The notes below the pieces were generated by a model that saw only the letters and a list, made by a program, of their open reading frames with translations, did no database searches and was not told the origin of the DNA. The translations under genes were made by a program, and so were the position numbers. Below are positions 32,086 through 44,701 of a stretch of DNA of 64,000 nucleotides, in pieces. Positions within the stretch are counted from its first letter, which is position 1, and every line of letters begins with the position of its first letter. This DNA comes from Dactylorhiza incarnata (Eukaryota > Streptophyta > Magnoliopsida > Asparagales > Orchidaceae), in NCBI GenBank assembly GCA_033032865.1, contig JAWHQI010000028.1:5413001-5477000 (forward strand). The letters run 5' to 3'.

Positions 32086-35000
32086 AGACTGATATTAAGC
32101 ATGAGAGAGAGAGAAATTTCGGCCATGGTGATTAGGAGAGAGAAATGGGGTTTTGGAGGAAAGAGGAAGAGAGAGAAAGGTGGCCATTAATGGCCAAAGG
32201 AGACCAAGGGCCACCCCTTCCTCTCCCAATGGATTGGTGCATCTACCCTCTTCAATTTGAAGAAGCTTAACAGCCAGGGCCGGCCACAGGGGGGCTGGAT
32301 TGGGAGGATTTTCATGGTGGCCGAAATTCCCCATTCATGGCCATTGATGGCATTGAAGCCATGGCTATTCCCCTCCCTCAATTGAAGCCCTTAAAAGCTT
32401 CAACAGGCAGAGAGGAGCTGTTTCCCCCACTTACCCAAAGGAATCGGGCTCCTCTATGTGGTGGTTGCAGAACTCGTAAACCATGGAGGTCGGCCATGGC
32501 AATCCCCCTAACGGCAAGACTTCAAGCCCTAAATCAGGTCCAATTCTCTTCTCCTCTCTCAGTGGATAGATCCCCTCAATCGGTGGCAAGGTTCGAGCCC
32601 TAATGGCTCTGGATCGGGCAGGCCAAGAAGCTCAAAATCGAGCTTTTCTTTCCGACCTAAACGCCCTGTTCCGGCCACTTCCGGCCGGCCAACCACCGCG
32701 ATTCGCCGGCCACCACCTCAACGAAGGTGGTGGCGGCATTGGCTGGCCGGGGCGGCGCCTAGGTGGCCGGGAAAATGGGGATCAAGGTGGCCCAGGCGCG
32801 GGCGATCCTGGCCGTTGGCCAGAGGAAGAAGACGACCAGGCGCGGTTGGATTTGCTTTAGGATTCGTGCAGCCTTTAGCTTTAATCCTTCTTTTCTGTGA
32901 TTAAAAATGCAGCTCCTTATTAATTCTGGTAAAAATAGTTAGAGGCTAATTCAGAAAAGTGGTCAACATAGAAAATGTAGCCCTTGATGTCTAGTTTAAT
33001 ACAAAATTAAAATCACTCAATTTGGAGTCCTGGTTAGGGCACAGCACTCATTTTAGTGGGGACTGTCCATAAGGCTATCCAGAGCTTGTTTTTGATTCCC
33101 ACACCAATCTAGAACTCCAAATGACTTGAAATTTGGAGGGTAGGCTACTCTCATATACATCTAACACATGTCCAAAAATCAGAATGATTGGAGAAGTTTT
33201 CCCCATAATTTTTGGGAACGTTCAATAATCCTTGTGTAACCTAATTAGGTACCCTAAACACCCCAAAAACCTTCCAAACTTGGATGTGTGGTCTTAGGGA
33301 GTATGTATAGGCCCTGGTTAAAATATCATGATTTATGGAGTTGATTTGGTAGGGTATTTCACCAAGACAACCTTGGGCACCCTAGGTTTAGGCAAAATTT
33401 TGGGTGAGTGCCCCCACTCTTCCACAAAGCCAAATGGCTTCATATTTGGGTTGCACATCACCCTCCCCCATGCCAACCTTTGGTCCAAGTTAGGTGGCCA
33501 TTGGAGGAGTTTTGCCTTAGTAAATCAAAAGGGGCTAAAATGCTATTTGCACCCCAAATAGGTACCTAATAGAACCCCACTCCTCACCAAATGTTGGTAG
33601 GATCTTGGGTGGTCTTTCACTGACCCATGGTCAGTATAGTGAGTAGTATGGACTTGGGAAAGGTAGGGAGTTCTCTTGAGAATACTTTGCTTAAGGGTTA
33701 TGTTTAGGGCAAAAGTGAACCTAAGCTAATTTTGGAGTGTGTAGGGGTTTCCTCCCACTGATTGATGGGGTGACCTTGGTCACTGTCTTGGGAGGTATGA
33801 GACACCCCAAGGAGCAACTTTGGATGAGTTAGGGCCTAGTGTGCCCTCAAACCCTAGTGGTTAAGTTTATGGTGCCCTTTAGGGTTTGTGAAGGACATAG
33901 GAGTATATGTCCATGGAAAGAAGTGCAATAGCCCTCTCTGAGTCCTAAGAGTGTTATAATACCCTCATAAGAGGTTTGGGTGGATTTGGAGAAGTTTATA
34001 CCCTAACCCTAGGCTAAACCCTAATGGGGTGCAATTAGAGGCTATTGAAGGAAGAAGGGTCAAACCTCAATGGTTTGACTTGAAATTTTGGGTAGATGGT
34101 CTTAGGGACCAGAGAATACTACTGTGAGAATTTGGAGGGATTTGGAGTTGCTAATCCTAAGTAATAAACCCTTGGGTAGATTTGCAAGTAATTCGGGTTT
34201 TGGATTTTAGGATGCAATAACACTTAATGTTTAACCATCTTCTGTCACAATCTTAGTTTTAATGTTATTAATCCCTGGAAAATTCTGTTAAACCAGGAGA
34301 AAACTTTTGGAGGTCCAAATTGTAATAATTTCATAATGTTGGCAATTTTTGGGATGATCAATTGTAGGGTGTTCGATTTCTGTAAATGAATGGAACTTTG
34401 CTGGATGCCATTGCATACCAATATGTACCCACTGTATTTTTCTCATAATTTTTGGATTAATATTTTTGGTACCTCTAGTTCATTTTGGAATAAATTGTAA
34501 ATATATCCTCTGTGGAAATTACAAATGTACCCTCTGTGGAACTTGGTCAAACTTTGTAGGACAGAATATTTTAGTATGTATCACCTCTGTATTAAATTGC
34601 ATAAGGTTTGGAGATCTTATGAGGGTACCTCCTTTGGAATTTATTGGTAATAAATGAGTTTTGGAATTTTGAAAAATAGTAAATCTTGTTGGTTTTTCCT
34701 AAGAATTCATATCCACTGATTTTTAGGTACCCTTTATTTATTTAAAAATTTAGGCAGGCATTGGATGTCGGGAAAGCATACTTGCAGTTCAAACCTTAGG
34801 AAGTGGTATTTTGGGAAAAATGATTTAAATGCTATTATTATTTGGAAAATTATGAAACTCTGGATTTGGTCTTAAATATGTAGTATGGGCCTCCAATAAA
34901 ATTGTTGAATCATAGGATTGAGTATTTAGTGTACTCCCCTTCATGAGCATCAAAGCGTTGAGGATGGTCTGCGTTTAGCAAATTGGCAATTTTAGGGTTG

Positions 35001-35469
35001 TAGGCCAAATTGGATTATATTGATTGGAGAGTGAGGGCCTAATGGTAATTATATGGATATGAGAGGACCCTTGGAGAGAATTAAGGTTTGATGAGTCATA
35101 GGGTGGTGGGGTGCCATCCTTGGGGTAGGTCGTCCTGTGGTTGACGAAAGATCACCTCTTGTCTATTAGGACCTAAAAGCACTTAGGTTTAGACCGGGTG
35201 AAATGTTAAGAGGGTTTCTTATGGGTAGAACCTAATAACATTAAGTGTCTTGGGAATGGGAACTTTGGGGTGTCATCCCATAATGGTTCCTAGTACCGTA
35301 GCGAGCCCCTCACAGGGAAACCCTCGGGAAGTCCAAGACTAACCCTAACTCATAGGAGTAAGACATTGTACAAGATTAACTAATAACACACTCATCCACA
35401 CCCTGTGGTTTCGGAAGTTTAGTTGGATTGGTTGACCGAGCGGTGGGCTCGGTGGCTGTTGCAGCAGAC

Positions 35470-35590
35470 TAGTTAGTCTGGGGAGCTTTTGGCTCGGAAG
35501 GTTACTGATGACGGGCAGGTTAGCCCGGGGAGCTTTTGGCTCGGAAGGTTATTGATGGCGGGCAGGTTAGCCCGGGGAATTTATGGCTCA
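35470..35590. repeat. 47-bp tandem repeat in element E LTR
   Basis: AGCTTTTGGCTCGGAAGGTT recurs at 35484 and 35531 with a degraded third copy. It is also in the right LTR, about 43203-43320. Confidence 0.75.
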
Positions 35591-36330
35591 GAGATAGGAA
35601 GTAGAACATGTTGCATGTGCACTGAAGGTGGTGGGTCTTCGATATTGGACGGTCGTTCACACCGACGTCAATACGTTGACTCGGCAAGTGTGGTTTTACA
35701 CTTAGCCTTGATAGTCTGGCAGTCCAGTCAGCAAGAGTACGCAGACGCTCCGCGGGTTTAGTGGAGGCGTACAATAGGTCTAGGTTGGGTAGTGTGAATA
35801 CCAACCTAGAGGTGGGCGATGCCCAACCCACCGCTTCCGTTTGCCACTACGGGAGTATCCTGGGAGTCTAGCTCGCTCCAAAAAGGGGGAACTAAAGGTC
35901 TATGCGCATAGAGTCGAAGTGGGTGAGTTGCACTTGTATGAACATAGCATAACAACATACTTGCATGTCATGACATAAACATTGCATTCAACCTACCCCT
36001 AACGTATAAGTCGGTTATGGGACTTCTTATACGGTAGGCCCTACTAAACGACCCCTTGGTCTATAGGTTTGTATGGGCATTCCTATAAATCAATGGTTAC
36101 TTTTATATTACTTTACTTGCTATTATACACACTGCTTACTATTCTTTTCATGCTCTCTACTATGCTTACTTACTGCTTCATATATATAAACACCTGTTTA
36201 GTTGTAGATCCGCCGTCATCTGCTCTTGTATTTACCCCTTGAATGTCCTCCACTTCCTCCTCCCATACGGTGCCTAGGAGCCATTGGGGGAGGGGTGGGG
36301 AATTGGCTGAGTCATTTTGACTGACGGTCG

Positions 36331-36672
36331 GTGGACCTTATCATTTTAGGAGTTCGAGGAGACGCAGCAACCTCCGAGAAACAGGTACAGCAGGATCCGA
36401 CATGGTGGACCCCACGGCCATGCTACCATTGTCACCAGCCGGGACATACTCGGGTCAGATGTCCCATGATGAGTGGAACCCCTCCAGCACAGCGACCAGG
36501 AGACCGACAGCGAAGACGTAGACGTGGATTGCGAGGCAGCAATCGCAGGTCAAAAGAGAAGAAGCATCCAGTGTTACAGCACCATTGGAGCCCGGAGTCT
36601 GCAGGGATGGGTCAGTCAGGTCAGGGTGCTCCGGTTTCAGTGTCGGTGTCGTTTAGCTTTAGTTTTACCTAG
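36331..36672 (+). CDS. CCHC zinc-knuckle ORF inside the element E 5' LTR
   Basis: A 113-residue frame containing a perfect retroviral-type zinc knuckle, C-X2-C-X4-H-X4-C (CYHCHQPGHTRVRC, 36421-36462), followed by an arginine-rich stretch. Such knuckles normally end Gag and bind RNA. Here it lies in an LTR and is not joined to any Gag core. A splice-acceptor-like sequence TTATCATTTTAG directly precedes the coding block (ends 36349), so it may be a 3' exon. The identical ORF occurs at 44062-44403. In solo LTR D the acceptor is kept but the knuckle is absent. Capture of a gag end is one reading. Confidence 0.5.
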   Translation: MDLIILGVRGDAATSEKQVQQDPTWWTPRPCYHCHQPGHTRVRCPMMSGTPPAQRPGDRQRRRRRGLRGSNRRSKEKKHPVLQHHWSPESAGMGQSGQGAPVSVSVSFSFSFT

Positions 36673-36971
36673 GAGATAGCTTCCGCGAGTGACCTTGTAG
36701 TGAGGAAATGATGTATAGGGCAAGAGCCCTTTTTGTTGTAACCCTTGTATCTTTTATTCAGTTATTGTTAGTGGACATTTACCTCTATGGTTTTAATTCA
36801 TGTGATTATGTGGACTTGTCTTCTCTTTTATGAACTTTTCTTGTGATCGAGTTGGTCGGCAGAATCGGCGTTTTGTGGTGGCGATCTTCCCGAGTGAAGG
36901 TGTCACCGCAAAACGGCGGTTCTGGGCCTAAGACCCGGTGGTTTTTGCAAAAAAAATGGGGGTCTTACAAG

Positions 36972-36983
36972 TGGTATCAGAGC
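36972..36983 (+). promoter_or_regulatory. tRNA-Met primer-binding site of element E
   Basis: TGGTATCAGAGC, two bases after the 5' LTR. Confidence 0.92.
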
Positions 36984-38976
36984 AAACTTCGATCCGAAGA
37001 AAAGAAGTCCACAAACCCTGGGCCACCCCGCGCGAGTTTAGTTTGAGGACAAACTAAGCAGCGGAAGCAGTGGTGTGCCCATATGGGAAAATCACATGAA
37101 AAAGTCCACTTTTAACTGAATCTTCTTAGTTATTTTCCCTACGAGTGTCAAGTTTTCTTTTGTAGCCTGCGGAGAACCCTGCCCCCAGCAGGGAATACCT
37201 CCGGCTGCAAAGATCTTTGTAGATAGTCTTTTAGTCAATGTGTTAGACTCAACCCCGCTAGGACACGTGACTTACTAGGTAATTTATACCATGACCTAGT
37301 CTGAAATAGACCGTAAGTATAACTTTTGGTAAAGGTACGAGGATACCCAAAAGAGGCTAGAGAAAGAGAGATTGACACATAAGCAGAATGGTGTGAGACT
37401 TGTAGACTCAACCCTCGTATTAGTGACATGATTACATTAAGTCAACCACCGTGGAAAACACCAAGGGTCGGATAAGAATTGAAGCTCAGAAGGGACCCGT
37501 TTGGGATTGGGTGACATATTGACCCTGATAAGGTCGTAGTAGAGGATGCCTAGAAGAGTCTAAGGTGTGGTGTATACCAATGAGCCTCAAGATAGAGCCC
37601 CAAGTCAAAGGTTGTATGCCATAAGAATTGTTTGCATACTTGGGACGAATATACTTTGGTGATATTGAAGACACTCAGCCCAAAATAGATAGTGGCTTAT
37701 CTTTTATTTATTGGGGGCTTGTCCATTGTTTATTGGGGCGTTCCTTTTGTTTATTGGGCAAATTATCGACGGATTTAGTTTTCCCTTAGACCTAAGTTAG
37801 AAATTTTGTGTCGTGAACAAAATGATTTCGAAGTCGATCTTACTCAATGTTACTTGAAAGAAGGTGAGACGGTGTAACAGTAAGTTTGGAATGATGACCG
37901 GTAGAAGTACCAGGGCAATGGATAGACATCATTTGGGTCGGACAACAACTTGCCCTTAGTTGAGTCTTGGGAAATGTAAAGTCGCTAGGATTAATCAGTT
38001 AAGGATGTTGATGTCCTAGTATAGAAGTTAAGGGCGGAAATTAGATCTTACAAGTAGTAAGTAAATTTGAAAGCTCCTGTGGTTGGGGTAATTCGGAAGT
38101 GATTAACTTATGATTTGTTAAAAGCACACTCTGTCATGGTTGAAAAATTTTAACTACAATAATAGCTTTTTACCTTGGAAGCTTTAATGATGAATAACCA
38201 GAAATCTTAGTCGATGACTTGTTAGATTTGGAATATAGTGTTTGATTTCACTATGGTAAGAATGATCTAAGTTTATCTCGCTTTGGACCATTTGAAAGTG
38301 ATCAAGACTAGCACCAGTTGAAGTGAAAGAAATTTGGTGAAATAAACGTGATGATATTTCCTTGATGAATTGACTTGTGAAAAACCCTAAGGCGTCAAAA
38401 TTTTTGCTCTTTATGACTCAAACTCCACGTAGAAAATGATCGGGAGTCATCTTACTTTTATGATTGATTAGCATATACTCATAAAAGTTCACAAGTGCAC
38501 CTTTATTATTACTTAAGGATGATTGGGACGCTAGACGATTAGATTAATTCCATCAATAGTAGATCTGGAAAAGTGGTAGAGTAGAGATGTTTGATTACTC
38601 GAACGTACCTGAAAGAGTAAGAATGTGAACGTGAGAAGAAAACTTTAGGGGCATAAGAGTCTGCCCAGGTTAGAGTGGAAGTTCGAGGATAGATTGACCA
38701 AGGTAGCTAGGTCACCCCGGTCAAAATAGATGATACGACGGTGCGAGTCTTGCGGCGCAAGAAGATTCCAGAGGTTAAGACATGTGGTAAAATTAGGGTC
38801 AGGAGGAGCACAACTTGGAGCCACTAGAGTTGGTGTGTCATGGATAGTCGGTGCTCTCCAAGCCAGGAATAACTTCAATTCTTAGGGGATGTTACGTTCA
38901 GTCACTCTCGGTGAGAACCCCGAAAGCCTAACCTGAATTTCGAGGACGAAATTATTTTTTTTTGTTTATTGGGATT
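36984..38976 (+). other. Non-coding internal region of element E
   Basis: No open frame above noise. Near 38735-38830, VRVLRRKKIPEVKT and, in another frame, GQEEHNLEPLE resemble a decayed chromovirus integrase C-terminus, and the last bases contain AATTTCGAGGACGAAATT. The expected polypurine tract is replaced by a T-rich stretch. Confidence 0.5.
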
Positions 38977-41900
38977 TGTAACATCCCCCAGACAGCTAGA
39001 CCCCCCAGGTGAATGTGTCATGACAAGGTCATGACAAGGCCTTGGTAGTGTAGAAACCCCTTTAACTTAGGCAAGATTAGGGTTGAAAGTGCCTTGGACT
39101 GCAAATAGCAATTTCTAGTTACCAAGCTTAGGGTTGGACTTTAGGGCCTCAACTTGATCAATTGACCCCACCATAGTATCCCTAACCCTTTAGGGGCCCC
39201 CTTAGGGCACCAAGGGCACATTGGGGTCAACCAAAGAGGCCAAATTGACCAAAGTCAACCCTAAACCCCAAATTGGTCAAAGTAGCCTATTTAGAGCCAA
39301 TTAACCTTCACCATGACAAATTGATCACTCATCTAGGTCTAGAATACAATAAGAGACCTAGTAGACCTAAAAGCCCCATCATGGGACCCCCAGTAGTGCA
39401 AATTGACCAAAATGCCCCTTTTAGGTCAAAATGGCAATTCTTCACTAAGTACCCTAATTGACCATCACCATATTAAATTGACCTTACCCATAGTGTTATC
39501 ATATCATAGGGGACCCAGTGGACCAAAAAGCCCCTTGACTGGGTCAACCCTAGGGCTCAATTTGACCAAAGTCAACTTAGCATGTTTTGGTCAAATCAGC
39601 TTAAATTGGGTCAACAAAGGCTCATGTGACCAAATTGACCCCACCAATAGTTTCTAAACCTAATTTGGAATCCAAGGGACCCAAAAGCCCCATCCTAGGG
39701 TCACCCAATTGGCCAATTGGACCAAAAGTCAAAATTGCCCAATTTAGGTCAAACCTCTTGAACCTAGCCTAATCCATTTGGGCTAAGCCCAAATTGACCT
39801 TTTGACCAGCCTAGTAGACTGATATTAAGCATGAGAGAGAGAGAAATTTTGGCCATGGTGATTAGGAGAGAGAAATGGGGTTTTGGAGGAAAGAGGAAGA
39901 GAGAGAAAGGTGGCCATTAATGGCCAAAGGAGACCAAGGGCCACCCCTTCCTCTCCCAATGGATTGGTGCATCTCCCCTCTTCAATTTGAAGAAGCTTAA
40001 CAGCCAGGGCCGGCCACAGGGGGGCTGGATTGGGAGGATTTTCATGGTGGCCGAAATTCCCCATTCATGGCCATTGATGGCATTGAAGCCATGGCTATTC
40101 CCCTCCCTCAATTGAAGCCCTTAAAAGCTTCACCAGGCAGAGAGGAGCTGTTTCCCCCACTTACCCAAAGGAATCGGGCTCCTCTATGTGGTGGTTGCAG
40201 AACTCGGAAACCATGGAGGTCGGCCATGGCAATCCCCCTAACGGCAAGACTTCAAGCCCTAAATCAGGTCCAATTCTCTTCTCCTCTCTCAGTGGATAGA
40301 TCCCCTCAATCGGCGGCAAGGTTCGAGCCCTAACGACTCTGGATCGGGCAGGCCAAGAAGCTCAAAATCGAGCTTTTCTTTCCGACCTAAACGCCCTGTT
40401 CCGGCCACTTCCGGCCGGCCAACCACCGCGATTCGCCGGTCACCACCTCAACGAAGGTGGTGGCGGCATTGGCTGGCCGGGGCGGCGCCTAGGTGGCCGG
40501 GAAAACGGGGATCAAGGTGGCCCAGGCGCGGGCAATCCTGGTCGTTGGCCAGAGGAAGAAGACGACCAGGCGCGGTTGGATTTGCTTTAGGATTCGTGCA
40601 ACCTTTAGCTTTAATCCTTCTTTTCTGTGATTAAAAATGCAGCTCCTTATTAATTCTGGTAAAAATAGTTAGAGGCTAATTCAGAAAAAGTGGTCAACAT
40701 AGAAAATGTAGCCCTTGATGTCTCGTTTAATAAAAAATTAAAATCACTCAATTTGGAGTCCTGGTTAGGGCACAGCACTCATTTTAGTGGGGACTGTCCA
40801 TAAGGCTATCCAGAGCTTGTTTTTGATGCCCACACCAATCTAGAACTCCAAATGACTTGAAATTTGGAGGGTAGGCTACTCTCATATACATCTAACACAT
40901 GTCCAAAAATCAGAATGATTGGAGAAGTTTTCCTTATAATTTTTGGGAAAGTCCAATAATCCTTGTGTAACCTAATTAGGTAACCTAAACACCCCAAAAC
41001 CCTTCCAAACTTGGATGGGTGGTCTTAGGGAGTATGTATAGGCCCTGGTTAAAATATCATGATTTATGGAGTTGATTTGGTAGGGTATTTCACCAAGACA
41101 ACCTTGGGCACCCTAGGTTTAGGCAAAATTTTGGGTGAGTGCCCCCACTCTTCCACAAAGCCAAATGGCTTCATATTTGGGTTGCACATCACCCTCCCCC
41201 ATGCCAACCTTTGGTCCAAGTTAGGTAGCCATTGGAGGAGTTTTGCCTTAGTAAATCAAAAAGGGGCTAAAATGCTATTTGCACCCCAAATAGGTACCTA
41301 ATAGAACCCCACTCCTCACCAAATGTTGGTAGGATCTTGGGTGGTCTTTCACTGACCCATGGTCAGTATAGTGAGTAGTATGGACTTGGGCAAGGTAGGG
41401 AGTTCTCTTGAGAATACTTTGCTTAAGGGTTATGTTTAGGGCAAAAGTGAACCTAAGCTAATTTTGGAGTGTGGAGGGGTTTCCTCCCACTGATTGATGG
41501 GGTGACCTTGGTCACTGTCTTGGGAGGTATGAGACACCCCAAGGAGCAACTTTGGATGAGTTAGGGCCTAGTGTGCCCTCAAACCCTAGTGGTTAAGTTT
41601 ATGGTGCCCTTTAGGGTTTGTGAAGGACATAGGAGTATATGTCCATGGAAAGAAGTGCAATAGCCCTCTCTGAGTCCTAAGAGTGTTATAATACCCTCAT
41701 AAGAGGTTTGAGTGGATTTGGAGAAGTTTAGACCCTAACCCTAGGCTAAACCCTAATGGGGTGCAATTAGAGGCTATTGAAGGAAGAAGGGTCAAACCTC
41801 AATGGTTTGACTTGAAATTTTGGGTAGATGGTCTTAGGGACCAGAGAATACTACTGTGAGAATTTGGAGGGATTTGGAGTTGCCAATCCTAAGTAATAAA

Positions 41901-44701
41901 CCCTTGGGTAGATTTGCAAATAATTAGGGTTCTGGATTTTAGGATGCAATAACACTTAATGTTTAACCATCTTCTGTCACAATCTTAGTTTTAATGTTAT
42001 TAATCCCTGGAAAATTTTGTTAAACCAGGAGAAAACTTTTGGAGGTCCAAATTGTAATAATTTCATAATGTTGACAATTTTTGGGATGATCAATTGTAGG
42101 GTGTTAGATTTCTGTAAATGCATGAAACTTTGCTGGATGCCATTCATACCAATATGTACCCACTGTATTTTTCTCATAATTCTTGGATTAATATTTTTGG
42201 TACCTCTAGTTCATTTTGGAATAAATTGCAAATATATCCTCTGTGGAAATTACAAATGTACCCTCTGTGGAACTTGGTCAAACTTTGTAAAACAGAATAT
42301 TTTAGTATGTATCACCTCTGTATTAAATTTCATAAGGTTTGGAGATCTTATGAGGGTACCTCCTTTGGAATTTACTGGTAATAAATGAGTTTTGGAATTT
42401 TGAAAAATAGTAAATCTTGTTGGTTTTTTCTAAGAATTCATATCCACTGATTTTTAGGTACCCTTTATTTTTGTAAAAATTTAGGCAGGCATTGGATGTC
42501 GGGAAAGCATACTTGCAGTTCAAACCTTAGGAAGTGGTATTTTGGGAAAAATGATTTAAATGCTATTATTATTTGGAAAATTATGAAACTCTGGATTTGG
42601 TCTTAAATATGTAGTATGGACCTCCAATAAAATTATTGAATCATAGGATTGAGTATTTAGTGTACTCCCCTTCATGAGCATCAAAGCGTTGAGGATGGTC
42701 TGCGTTTAGCAAATTGGCAATTTTGGGGTTGTAGGCCAAATTGGATTATATTGATTGGAGAGTGAGGGCCTAATGGTAATTATATGGATATGAGAGGACC
42801 CTTGGAGAGAATTAAGGTTTGATGAGTCATAGGGTGGTGGGGTGCCATCCTTGGGGTAGGTCGTCCTGTGGTTGACGAAAGATCACCTCTTGTCTATTAG
42901 GACCTAAAAGCACTTAGGTTTAGACCGGGTGAAATGTTAAGAGGGTTTCTTATGGGTAGAACCTAATAACATTAAGTGTCTTGGGAATGGGAACTTTGGG
43001 GTGTCATCCCATAATGGTTCCTAGTACCGTAGCGAGCCCCTCACAGGGAAACCCTCGGGAAGTCCAAGACTAACCCTAACTCATAGGAGTAAGACATTGT
43101 ACAAGATTAACTAATAACACACTCATCCACACCCTGTGGTTTTGGAAGTTTAGTTGGATTGGTTGACCGAGCGGTGGGCTCGGTGGCTGTTGCAGCAGAC
43201 TAGTTAGTCTGGGGAGCTTTTGGCTCGGAAGGTTACTGATGACGGGCAGGTTAGCCCGGGGAGCTTTTGGCTCGGAAGGTTATTGATGGCGGGCAGGTTA
43301 GCCCGGGGAATTTATGGCTCAGAGATAGGAAGTAGAACATGTTGCATGTGCACTGAAGGTGGTGGGTCTTCGGTATTGGACGGTCGTTCACACCGATGTC
43401 AATACGTTGACTCGGCAAGTGTGGTTTTACACTTAGCCTTGATAGTCTGGCGGTCCAGTCAGCAAGAGTACGCAGATGCTCCGCGGGTTTAGTGGAGGCG
43501 TACAATAGGTCTAGGTTGGGTAGTGTGAATACCAACCTAGAGGTGGGCGAGGCCCAACCCACCGCTTCCGTTTTCCACTGCGGGAGTATCCTGGGAGTCT
43601 AGCTCGCTCCAAAAAGGGGGAACTAAAGGTCTATGCGCATAGAGTCGAAGTGGGTGAGTTGCACTTGTATGAACATAGCATAACAACATACTTGCATGTC
43701 ATGGCATAAACATTGCATTCAACCTACCCCTAACGTATAAGTCGGTTATGGGACTTCTTATACGGTAGGCCCTGCTAAACGACCCCTTGGTCTATAGGTT
43801 TGTATGGGCATTCCTATAAATCAATGGTTACTTTTATATTACTTTACTTGCTATTATATACACTGCTTACTATTCTTTTCATGCTCTTTACTATGCCTAC
43901 TTACTGCTTCATATATATAAACACCTGTTTAGTTGTAGATCCGCCGTCATCTGCTCTTGTATTTACCCCTTGAATGTCCTCCGCTTCCTCCTCCCATACG
44001 GTGCCTAGGAGCCATTGGGGGAGGGGTGGGGAATTGGCTGAGTCATTTTGACTGACGGTCGGTGGACCTTATCATTTTAGGAGTTCGAGGAGATGCAGCA
44101 ACCTCCGAGAAACAGGTACAGCAGGATCCGACATGGTGGACCCCACGGCCATGCTACCATTGTCACCAGCCGGGACATACTCGGGTCAGATGTCCCATGA
44201 TGAGTGGAACCCCTCCAGCACAGCGACCAGGAGACCGACAGCGAAGACGTAGACGTGGATTGCGAGGCAGCAACCGCAGGTCAAAAGAGAAGAAGCATCC
44301 AGTGTTACAGCACCATTGGAGCCTGAAGTCTGCAGGGATGGGTCAGTCAGGTCAGGGTGCTCCGGTTTCAGTGTCGGTGTCGTTTAGCTTTAGTTTTACC
44401 TAGGAGATAGCTTCCGCGAGTGACCTTGTAGTGAGGAAATGATGTATAGGGCAAGAGCCCTTTTTGTTGTAACCCTTGTATCTTTTATTCAGTTATTGTT
44501 AGTGGACATTTACCTCTATGGTTTTAATTCATGTGATTATGTGGGCTTGTCTTCTCTTTTATGAACTTTTCTTGTGATCGAGTTGGCCGGCAGAATCGGC
44601 GTTTTGTGGTGGCGATCTTCCCGAGTGAAGGTGTCACCGCAAAACGGCGGTTCTGGGCCTAAGACCCAGTGGTTTTTGCAAAAAAAAATGGGGGTCTTAC
44701 A
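38977..44701 (+). repeat. Element E 3' LTR
   Basis: Partner of 31247-36969 with few differences (for example t/c at the 25th base). It repeats the W-box-like block, the CCGGCC block, the 47-bp repeat and the zinc-knuckle ORF. Confidence 0.93.
44062..44403 (+). CDS. CCHC zinc-knuckle ORF inside the element E 3' LTR
   Basis: Second copy of the ORF at 36331-36672, same length, zinc ligands unchanged (CYHCHQPGHTRVRC). Conservation may only reflect the youth of the element. Confidence 0.5.
   Translation: MDLIILGVRGDAATSEKQVQQDPTWWTPRPCYHCHQPGHTRVRCPMMSGTPPAQRPGDRQRRRRRGLRGSNRRSKEKKHPVLQHHWSLKSAGMGQSGQGAPVSVSVSFSFSFT

Larger units (their letters stand above)
31247..36969 (+). repeat. Element E 5' LTR
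   Basis: TGTAACATCC to GGTCTTACA. Contents in order: a TTGAC/GTCAA-rich block (31430-32090), a CCGGCC-rich block (about 32640-32850), a long AT-richer part without genes, a 47-bp tandem repeat (35470-35590), a zinc-knuckle ORF (36331-36672), and a hairpin-like AAAACGGCGGTT...ACCGGTGG end region. No promoter was assigned. Confidence 0.93.
31247..44701 (+). mobile_element. Element E: LARD-like LTR element with 5.7-kb LTRs
   Basis: Two almost identical LTRs (31247-36969 and 38977-44701, about 5,724 bp each) enclose only 2.0 kb. A tRNA-Met primer site follows the left LTR. The internal region has no readable gag or pol, apart from a decayed hint of an integrase C-terminus and the phrase AATTTCGAGGACGAAATT that precedes the 3' LTR in many chromoviruses. 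This fits a large non-autonomous derivative (LARD). The orientation is plus. LTR identity looks near 99%, so it is the youngest full element in the nest. Confidence 0.9.

Noticed and set aside
31543..34657. Several 60-110-codon open frames in the E LTRs
   Set aside because: No domains, and frames do not follow any retrotransposon protein. They are open only because of short stretches without stops. Identity between the two LTRs is explained by recent insertion.
38645..38878. A minus-strand 77-codon ORF in the core of E
   Set aside because: No recognisable domain, and it lies opposite the decayed integrase-like trace.
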